Positions 27,324 through 35,434 of a stretch of DNA of 64,000 nucleotides are shown here, one piece after another; positions within the stretch are counted from its first letter, which is position 1; each line of letters opens with the position of its first letter. The DNA is from Arctopsyche grandis. Taxonomy: Eukaryota > Arthropoda > Insecta > Trichoptera > Hydropsychidae. The stretch lies in NCBI RefSeq assembly GCF_051622035.1, contig NC_135367.1, forward strand, positions 13,568,501 through 13,632,500. Reading direction: 5' to 3'. A program made the position numbers and the translations under genes. The notes under the pieces were generated by a model, which ran no database searches, was not told the origin of the DNA, and saw only the letters and a list, made by a program, of their open reading frames with translations.

Positions 27324-27542
27324 GACTCGATAAGAGCACCGCGACCTGAGGTGGGCCTCTGCCGTCTTCTGTGTGAGCGCATTGTGCAAGGCCAGCTGCT
27401 GCCTGGTAATGCTTAAGTGCGGGTCCGGCAGCAGCTGAAAGAGAGAGAGGGGTTTTTAGTGAGTAAGAATCTCTCACTCCCTATGGAATTCGGGCCGGGG
27501 GGGCCTATGCAAGGTTTTCCCCTCTCACGGGAAAAAAAAAAA
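26864..27542 (+). mobile_element. 5'-truncated R1-clade non-LTR retrotransposon
   Basis: This is a GC-richer insert in the satellite. It contains the C-terminal end of a LINE ORF2, a 3' UTR of about 208 bp and an 11-nt poly(A) run at 27532-27542. The satellite on both sides reads almost the same at the junctions, GGTTGGGTGAGGTT (26850-26863) before and GGTTTGGTGAGGTT (from 27543) after. That fits a target-site duplication of about 14 bp, or simply adjoining satellite units. The upstream part of the element, including most of the reverse transcriptase, is missing. R1-clade families such as TRAS and SART insert specifically into TTAGG telomeric repeats in silkworm, so insertion into a TTAGG-like satellite may reflect targeting. 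This copy cannot be assigned to a family by eye. Confidence 0.85.
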
Positions 27543-27941
27543 GGTTTGGTGAGGTTAGCGAGTTTTGTGTATATTATTGCAATGCCGAATTCTTTAAATC
27601 CGGTGATGGTTAGGTTAGGTTGGGTTAGGTTAGCGAGTTTTGTGTAGATTATTGCAATATTGAATTCTTTAAATCCGGTGATGGTTAGGTTAGGTTGGGT
27701 TACGTTTGGTGAGGTTAGCGAGTTTTGTGTATATTATTGCAATGTCGAATTCTTTAAATCCGGTGATGGTTAGGTTAGGTTGGGTGAGGTTTGGTGAGGT
27801 TAGCACGTATTGTGTATATCTAGCAATTTCGAATTCTTTAAATCCGGTCATGGTTAGGTTAGCAATTTAAGTGTATATCTTGTATAGTTGAATACTTTGT
27901 TTCCGAGGATAGTTAGGTTAGGTTGGGTTAGGTTAGGTAAC
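27543..27941 (+). repeat. Satellite array, distal end
   Basis: Satellite units resume directly after the LINE poly(A). They become more diverged toward the right edge, with the last units altered (for example GTATATCTTGTATAGTTG near 27870). The array finishes with a short pure pentamer run at about 27911-27940. Greater decay at the array edge is usual for satellites homogenised by unequal exchange. Confidence 0.9.
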
Positions 27942-27964
27942 TATTACGTTGGGTATGTATGGTA

Positions 27965-28213
27965 CGGTGGGGTTTACCTCACGGGCCCGAATGTGAAACG
28001 CCCGAAAACGCAAATATCGGAAGGCAAAGATCGAAAATCGAAAGATCTTAAGTCGAAAGATAAAAAAAGGGTGCATGGTACACGGTACATACTCACTTAC
28101 TTTGCGCGAGCTGGATACAACAGGAACAAGAGGAACAGGCTTTTCCTCCCGTATTCTGCCCGCGCACATTAAACAATGACAAAAAGAGAGATAATTTCAC
28201 CGCATGCCACTCA
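27965..28213. mobile_element. Non-autonomous hAT-like element, single-arm copy
   Basis: The segment from about 27970 to 28170 matches one arm of the long palindrome at 49514-49893, including the shared blocks AATCGAAAGATCTTAAGTCG and GATACAACAGGAACAAGAGG. Its right end, ATTTCACCGCATGCCACTC, resembles the end of the palindromic hAT element at 33025-33185. It abuts the satellite boundary. The left terminus is uncertain and no target duplication was found. Confidence 0.6.
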
Positions 28214-29109
28214 TAGAAATATAAAGGATTTCAAAAATATGCGCTACCAAAAGAAATATTAAATTATTTCAACTCAATTGTTTTATAAAGAAAACTGTTG
28301 CAGAACCTTTGAATAAGTTTACAAACAAATTATCATGTCGTAAGCGAAAACAACGGGTGAGTAAAAAATATTTTGTAGAGTACTTGTAATGACCAGGGAA
28401 AATATTACAGTTTTTGACTACACGAGTAGGTTGAATATATGCGGGATAATAAGATGCCAGAAATTCCCAGGGCCCAGCTCCATTTAAGGATCTGTTTCAA
28501 AATGGTGAGTGATGTGAGCGAAGCCTGCAAATTCCATCTGCCCAGCAGTAGCGAATTCGTCGACAAAATTCGCCATATATGTACAGTCAAGTACTTATAT
28601 ACTTATTACTAGTCACCGAACCCAGAAGGTGCCGCGTATTGTTCAAAGGTTGTAAATGCATTGTTAAAGGTTTTCCGAACCTTTTTTACAAAGAATTTAC
28701 AACAATGGAACAATGGATAGCACTGTGACTATCCTACCTCTACTTATTACCAGAGCTTTTTCTGAAAAATAAAGGTGCCGGAAATAATTTATTTTTTATT
28801 AGAAAATATTATATTCAAATTATACTATATAGAATATTCGTTTGAAACATAGAAAATGCTGAAACAAAAAGGTGGCGGAACGCCGTTCCACCGCGTTAAA
28901 TGGTAAAAAAAACCCTGCTAATTACTAATATGTACATATTACTCGCAATTTTTATTTTTACGCTTTTTTGTCACTGAATTAAATTTTTCCAATGAATACA
29001 TTACATAAATAACAGAGTGAAGCTAATTTTATTTTAATTTATTTTACATAGAAAGAAGGTCTAACAGGTAAACCCAATGCGCCTTCCTAGACAATTAATT
29101 ACAAACATT
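28214..29109. other. AT-rich intergenic sequence, no gene seen
   Basis: No open frame longer than about 61 codons and no recognisable domain or RNA was seen. Short motifs of the type AAGGTGCCG recur near 28628, 28773 and 28870, the last as an imperfect inverted repeat (GCGGAACGCCGTTCCACCGC). They may be fragments of a small transposon. Confidence 0.5.
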
Positions 29110-29210
29110 ACAGCATTTTTTATTTCATAAATCGGTGTATTTCGGGAGGCTGAAGTACTCGAAATTAACAATTAATTAATTAATCCATAGAGACATCTAT
29201 GGATTTAGTA
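29110..29210 (+). repeat. Possible SINE-tail relic
   Basis: The region contains ATAAATCGGT and a small palindrome around CCATAGAGACATCTATGG. Similar sequence occurs at about 45665-45780, so this may be a decayed piece of the same repeat family. The similarity was judged by eye only. Confidence 0.3.
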
Positions 29211-29224
29211 TTACATTGTTTTTG

Positions 29225-29365
29225 CCAATTTGATGGACGTTCGGAGGAAACGATGGACTTGGAGTCACAAATATTAAAGTCTGACCAGCAGTATTTAGAT
29301 TAGCACGGGATCAAACCTGGTAACCTCTCGATGCTTAATACAAACGCAACCACCGAGCCATACTA
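29225..29365 (-). repeat. tRNA-derived SINE
   Basis: Read on the minus strand, the head has an RNA polymerase III A-box-like element (TGGCTCGGTGGTTGCG) and a good B box (GGTTTGATCCC) about 40 nt downstream. The body contains CTGGTCAGACTTTAATATTTG. Two other copies in this window share the body, at 34520-34735 and 60455-60560. It is diverged and no target duplication was identified. Confidence 0.7.
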
Positions 29366-29791
29366 TTGGCTAATACAAAATGTATAAAAATACAAAAAGC
29401 TTGTAAAAATGTATTTGAGGAGGTTCTTTCCGAGTTGGAATTTGTACAATATTTTGTTAGATATTTCATAAACGCGCTTTTTGTGGCAACGTTTGTTGTG
29501 CGCGCGATCGCAATGTGCGAAATAATCCATTTACCATTATATACGTTTTGCTAGTGTTGCCAGCGCAAATCCTACGCGTACATAGTCGTTCTTATGAGAA
29601 GTGTCACTAGTGTGTTTACTTAGTGCAGATTCCTCAAGGGCGTAGCCTTGAGAGTGTTATATTTTAGCAATATATATAAATGAATTTTAACGTGAAAAAG
29701 TGAGCCGTTGGTATCGATGTTCCGGTTGGTATATTTTATTCATGGAATAATATTTTAGTATCAGAGAAAGCTATCATTTCCATCAAGCGAG

Positions 29792-30378
29792 ATGGAGTGT
29801 CGACTTTGCCTCTTCTATACACCGGCAGAGTCGTTAATCTTCATGTATGACGATCCTCATCCGCTGGAACAACGCGTCCGGAATTACTGTCGGCTCAAAG
29901 TTGGTTCACCTAATACACGGGTTCTTAACTTATTGTCCACTTTTGTTTGAGTTTTGCTGTTTAAAACTTTGATCTAAATCTATGTATAATGGAGAACCAA
30001 TGTTAAGAACCCTTGCCTGTTGTAATTTCATTGAAAATTTTCTCTTATGTTGTGTTTCCTTCACAGGTGAAGCGGGATGATGGATTGCCAGATACCGTAT
30101 TTCTGTAAAATATCTGCTTAGCAAAGTGATGAGTTACAGAGGCTGAAATTAACCGAGAGTTTTAATATCATAACGGAGGAAGTTTTACTGGATGATTTAA
30201 ATTGGGATAACATGATTGAAACTAGTTCATCAACACATACTAATGATTATGACGATAGCGACTCAAGTCGAATTGGTGTGAAGGAAAATAATTCTGACGA
30301 TAATTCACCGGTAAAAGTATCTATTATAAATCGAATGACGTTAAAATTTAACACCTCTACAGTGAGGAATTTTTGAAA
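29792..30378 (+). pseudogene. ZAD zinc-finger pseudogene, 5' exons
   Basis: Exon 1 (29792-29899) reads MECRLC followed by a ZAD-like N-terminus of 36 codons. It closely parallels the start of the intact ZAD gene at 40375, but its donor (GTTGGT) is poor. The second exon begins after TTCACAG at 30067 with a typical V-K-x-D-D-x-L-P start. It then has an in-frame TAA near 30105 and a small deletion near 30123 that removes an expected zinc-binding Cys and shifts the frame. Beyond that, the acidic linker TEEVLLDDLNWDN matches the linker of the intact gene, and the frame stops at about 30376. The second Cys pair of the ZAD is absent. It is a dead paralogue of the 40.4-kb gene. The orphan finger at 38.2 kb could be its 3' end, separated by the Harbinger-derived gene pair. 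Confidence 0.75.
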
Positions 30379-31020
30379 GATCATATTTGAACTTATATTC
30401 ACAGTAAAATGCTTTTTGTTGCTGCAAATCGAAATTCAGTGATTTACTCAGGCGACGAGTTTCAATTTTAACTTACATATATAGTATACACATAGAAAAT
30501 AAGTCATTGTTACATTTTTGTGAAAGATTTTCGCTATTAGTGTTAACCAATTGTACGACACTGAATCCACTTTAAGCAGTAAACTTAAAATGGAAAGTAG
30601 CAAAAGTTGAAATTTGACCAAGCTCTAGTTTTGAAATATCATTACAAACAGATTGGTACCATATTGACAAACCAAACAATTAAACTATTCAACGCTTTGT
30701 GTCAGCAAAATGTTTTTGATTTTTCATTATATCTTGAAAATTGTTAGTGCCGCTTCATCTGTGATGCGCTTGAAGGAATGAAATGTTTACATATGTACAT
30801 ATAATGGTACATCTATAATTCCATATGTGGACAAGATTTTTCCGTTTTTCCATTTTCCTTTGAGCTTCATTATGAGCCATATTCTAAAAAAAAAAGATTT
30901 ACATGAGGAATTGCACAATGGCGCTTTCACTCACAACTAAAGCAGTATTTAATTAAATTACAAAGAAATTGAATTAAACTGGCCAATTATTGATAAGATT
31001 TATTGAAAGAATATTAGTGT
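30379..31020. other. AT-rich sequence with no recognised feature
   Basis: Only short frames are present. The region lies between the ZAD pseudogene exons and the piggyBac-like MITE, and could be intronic to the former gene. Confidence 0.5.
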
Positions 31021-31492
31021 TTAACCGTTTGCCCGCGGCTGTCTTTCATAGTATTTCTGAACTTTGCACGGGATTTTGAGCCTTATATGCGTCTATTTCA
31101 ACTGTTTTAAGGTTCAAAATTGGTTGAATATATTACTGAGAGTTGAATGCCATCTATTCAATTTGCTTAAAATGAATATATACCAGGCAAAATTAGTTTT
31201 TTGTGGAACCATACTGAAACATCGTTTATGTGACGTCACGTCTGTTGAACAATGGCGACGATACGTCTCAATTGTATGAAGAATGATTATTTGACAATTA
31301 AGCCAAAACTACGAGATATATTATGTATTTAATTGTTTAAAATAATACTTTATGTGTTAATTAACATATCTGGTTACTTGAATAAATATTAAAATCTGTA
31401 TTTAAGGTCGAAAACTCGATTACCAAATTTGCGAAAAAGTTGCCGCGTACAGGGCTTGTTCGCTATATTTATTGCCGCGGGCAAAGGGTTAA
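31021..31492. mobile_element. piggyBac-like MITE flanked by TTAA
   Basis: Inverted termini CCGTTTGCCCGCGGC (31025-31039) and the complement of GCCGCGGGCAAAGGG (31474-31488) match at 14 of 15 positions. TTAA lies directly outside both ends (31021-31024 and 31489-31492), the piggyBac target-site signature. The 464-bp body has no transposase. A 71-codon open frame inside is treated as chance. Confidence 0.85.
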
Positions 31493-31998
31493 AGAACACC
31501 ACTTATAGTTATACTCTTTTTGAAGTCTTCACAAATTAGTAAACGAGACAATACGTCTAGATGGAATAAGAATGCTACTGGCATGCAGTAAGTATGTACT
31601 TAACAACTAGTTTTATGTTTCTTGATACTAGTATACATACGAGACAACTTTATTGTCAGTCCACGTTTGGTGTTTGTAGTATGTATGTAATAACAGATAG
31701 GAAAAACTTAATCAACAGTCAGACTGAAGATAAAACGAATTGTGCAGCATTGTGGAAGCTAAGCAAGATGTGATTAATAAATTCCTTTCAAAAAAGCTTT
31801 AGTCGGTAGTGGCAGGAGTACTAGTAATAACAGTACTTTGGAGAAGATTTAAATCGTCATCTTTCAAGCAGTTTCTTTGAGTTAGCCAATACTCTGACGA
31901 AACAGTGTGTGTGACATTTTTCATTTGTTTATTTGTGTCGTATAGTTCTGATTCTTTCTTGTGTTGTCTAATCTAGGCCTGTGTTCATAAATTTGACT
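31493..31998. promoter_or_regulatory. Upstream region of the MADF gene
   Basis: This sequence lies between the piggyBac-like MITE and the MADF start codon and should hold the promoter and 5' UTR. No unambiguous TATA or initiator was identified. Confidence 0.3.
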
Positions 31999-34900
31999 AT
32001 GGATCATTGGACGAATGATAAAATAATTAGAATGTTGAAGTTATACAAAGAGGCGGAGTGTTTATGGGATGTTAAAAACGACCAGCATAAATGTAGGAAT
32101 TCTGTGCGCGAGGCTTGGAAAGAAATTTCCTTGGCTATTGGGAGTAATATACCGGAAGTTAAACGTAAAGTAAAAAATTTATGCTCACAATTCTATAGAG
32201 AGCGAAGGAAGTACCAACAAATCCAAGCTGGGGGCGGAGGGAGATTTATGTCAAAATGGTTCGCGTACGACCATATGATGTTCCTTAAAGATAAACACAG
32301 AGGCGAATCTTTCGAAGAAATTGAACAACAAAGTGAGGTAAGACTTGGTATAATTAAAAATACGTAATTCGTACTTCATACATAATTTTTTTCATATATG
32401 TATTAATGAATATAAAGACATTTTTAATAATTATCATTCTTTCGCACCTAGTATAATATACAAGTATAAGTTTTAATTTAGATAACATAAAGTATTAAAC
32501 TCACTACGGGCTGTAAACACATACACTGTGTTTTTAATGAGACTTCATTCAAAGGCCGTCAACACAGCATATGTTATTTAATCCTCCAAACTGTATACAA
32601 AAATAAAAAGTATTATTTAAAAAAATTATTTTCAAACTTCCATTTATAGATATCATACCAGCATATCTTTATCCAAAATATCGAAAAACAAATTTAAAAA
32701 AAGTTATTTCTATGATTTAAAGCTTGACTTTTTTTCCAAGGAATTGATCGACAATATTCAGAGAAGATTTTAAATCCCGAGATATTGAAATCGATTGGTT
32801 TTTTGTCGCGTAGCATTCATACATATTTCTCAAATTGAATCTTTCATTCAAAAGAATAATACAATGATCTATATGATAGATATCGTTTATTACGTGAAAA
32901 TCAGTGGGCCTGGTTTCACCAATTCTCGTTAAATCAACTCTCCGTTTCTATACTTGAATAATTTTTAATTTGGCATCAATTTTGGATAGGATTGATAACT
33001 TTATGTATGTACATATGTATTTATCAGTGGCGTGCGTTGAAATTCTCTCTCTTTTTGTCGTACAGCCTTACTTAATGTGCACGAACGGGATACAAGAGGA
33101 ACAGGCTGTTCCTCTTGTATCCCGTTCGTGCACATTAAGTAAGGCTGTACGACAAAAAGAAAGAGAATTTCAGCGCACGCCACTGGTATTTATGTAATTC
33201 ATTTCAATTAATTAAACATTTTTCATATACTGCTTGTACAAAGTCGACGAGACAAGTATAGAAACAGAGTTCATTTAACGAGAATTTATGTTTCAAATGT
33301 ATATAAATGTTGTACACAATTGAATTCAGCAATCAACACAGTTTGAGAAATACTGATCTGATAATTCACAAGGTCGAAGATAAATGTGAAAAATATATTA
33401 TATATTCCCATTTTTAATTTAATTGATAGAAAGGTTTAGGAGCTAGATATGTTTAATTTACAAAACCTATTACTTTTCCAGTTACTGCGAAAAATACGCA
33501 GGCTTTTTATAGTTTTCAGAAAACTCCAGCAGTACATAAGGGGTTAATAACTTCATTGCCAAGTGATTGATCCCTCCGCTGTTTGAAAAAATTCTGTAAA
33601 CTCTTGCCTTGTGTTTGAAACTTCCGTATACGATTCTGGTGCAGTTTCTTTTAATGAAATATTTAATTTACTGAACCCCTTCCTCCAAGAGCCGAGTATG
33701 ACTTCACCGGTTTTTTTATCTTCAGAGTCAAAGCTACCCTCCGGTGTGTAGTACCGTCTTGAGTTAGGACTTCCTCTAAGATAGTTGTGCAGGTAGATAC
33801 AGGCACACACGATTTTTTTGATCTTCTCATGCTCTAAAAGTAATGTCTTCTGAAAGACGCCAAACTTGGCCGATATTATACCGAATACATTCTCGGAAAC
33901 TCTCTGCACTCTACTGAGACGGTAGTTAAATACACTTTTCGGCGATCCTTTTTCTTGAGCGCCAAAATATGGTTTGAGTAAATTTGGAATTCGAGTAAAC
34001 GCACTGTTGCCTAAGAACACGTACGGAACTAGTTTTTCACGTCCAATAAGAGTTGTTGGATCTGGCAAGTTTAATGTACGGTCCATTAAATTTTTATTAA
34101 AATTGGTGCTATTGAACGCCTCATCTTCCGATATCCTACTTTGAAATTCGACATTGAAATACATAAACTGGTAATTTGCGTTCACTAAACCGAAAATAAC
34201 TATTTTTTTATCAAAATTTTCACTGACACAGTGTCTCGAAGTTTGTAATGTGATATGTCTTCCATCTACAACTCCTGCACAGTGCGGAAACTTCCAACGG
34301 GAATAAAATTCACTTGCTATATCTTGCCATTGTTCTTCTTTTGTAGGTAACTGAAAGCAGAATTAATATTATGATATTTCATATAACTCGATTTTTTTTC
34401 TTTTCTTTTTAAATTGTATATTTTACCATGATACCTATGGTATTTAACTTTTACATTTATAAATTACATAATAATATTCAAAGAATGGTGACAAATAGTA
34501 GGTAATATGGTTTTGCCTATTTATGAGGAACCGTTTCAACAATGAAATCAGATAAATTGGCGAACTGTGATAGGAAACGTTAGACTTCGGTCACAAATAT
34601 CCAAGTCTGGTCAGCAGTACTACAGATAATACTCGGAAGAAATTCTTTTCAATCGCGATCAACCCAGGGCTTGAACCTGGGAACCTCTCCGTGGTTACCA
34701 TTAACGTAACCACCGAGCTATACTTCTGGTTAATAGATACATGTGTAAGATTTGGGCCATACTATACGATAAATATTACGTCATTAGGTCTAACATTTCT
34801 ATCAAATGTTCTAATGCGACCCAAGCTTACGTTAACATCATGTGTATGCTACAAAATAATTTGTTATTTTTTTCAGGAGGGGACCTCAGATTATTCAAGT

Positions 34901-35434
34901 GATAAAATCAAAGTTGAAATTACTAATATCAAGAGTGAGCATCACGAAAGTGAGGAAGAGATTGCGAATGAAACATTTCCTCAATATGATCACCAAAGTG
35001 AAGACTCACTGACTCCTTCGACCCCCCCTTTAATCACATCCGTACCCTTGGTTAGACAGAAGAAAAGAACGGCTGCTTTTCGCAGTCCTAGAGCAGTTAA
35101 AATGAAGAAGACCGACGAGAAGCTAGATCAAGCGTACGCCATAATGAAAAGTATATACAATAATGGAAAGAGGAGAGATGACTGTGATGTTTTCGGAGAG
35201 TACGTCGCTTCCAGACTGAGAAACCTGAGAACTGATAAAGCCAAACTAGTAGTCGAACACAAAATATCGAATATATTATTGGAGGCGGGTATGGGAAGAT
35301 ATGACTATACTGGACTACCTATTTCTTCGACGCCATCAAATATGAATGGATCCCAGCAGCAGCAGTTGATGCCCGAGGCAAATAATTTCGACAGTGGTGA
35401 CGATACTACTCTTCAGAGTTATTTGAATACCTAA
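31999..35434 (+). CDS. MADF-domain protein, Harbinger-associated (two exons)
   Basis: Predicted exons are 31999-32337 and 34877-35434, joined in phase 0 (donor GAG|GTAAGA, acceptor TTTTTTTCAG). The product is 298 residues. The ATG at 31999 is used because the upstream frame has no other ATG. Residues about 7-95 form a MADF (Myb/SANT-like) DNA-binding domain, with LYKEAECLWDV, the basic EVKRKVKNLCSQFYRERRKY segment and the WFAYDHMMFL end. The middle is acidic and Ser/Thr/Pro-rich. A C-terminal block near residues 214-250 (DDCDVFGEYVASRLRNL) resembles the BESS-like end of MADF proteins. MADF or Myb-like proteins are the usual partner of PIF/Harbinger transposases, helping nuclear import and DNA recognition. 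The nuclease gene lies antisense, with one exon inside this gene's intron. It could be a transposon gene or a domesticated host gene. Confidence 0.82.
33025..33185. mobile_element. Palindromic hAT MITE with perfect 8-bp target duplication
   Basis: The 161-bp element is almost entirely a perfect inverted repeat with its axis at about 33105 (GAGGAACAG-G-CTGTTCCTC). It begins CAGTGGCGTGCG and ends CGCACGCCACTG. The direct repeat GTATTTAT flanks it on both sides (33017-33024 and 33186-33193), the 8-bp duplication expected of hAT. It sits in the MADF intron. Open frames on both strands here are products of the palindrome. Confidence 0.92.

Noticed and set aside
26910-27477. Antisense frames over the LINE fragment
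   Set aside because: The plus-strand frame carries the LINE motifs and zinc knuckle; the others are GC-rich shadows.
1-27941. CRISPR array
   Set aside because: Regularly spaced repeats are present, but the spacing sequence is itself repeated, there are no unique spacers, and the genome is eukaryotic.
1-27941. A true telomere
   Set aside because: Pure TTAGG runs are only a few pentamers long and each is interrupted by a long non-telomeric block.
27888-28172. Overlapping frames on both strands near the satellite edge
   Set aside because: They lie in a non-autonomous hAT-like element and have no recognisable protein family.
29310-29365. A functional tRNA gene
   Set aside because: A and B boxes are present, but they head a repeated SINE body and the sequence does not give a clean cloverleaf.
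31064-31279. 71-codon frame
   Set aside because: It falls wholly inside the piggyBac-like MITE and has no family features.
32970-33197. Near-identical frames on both strands
   Set aside because: Mirror translations of a perfect palindrome.
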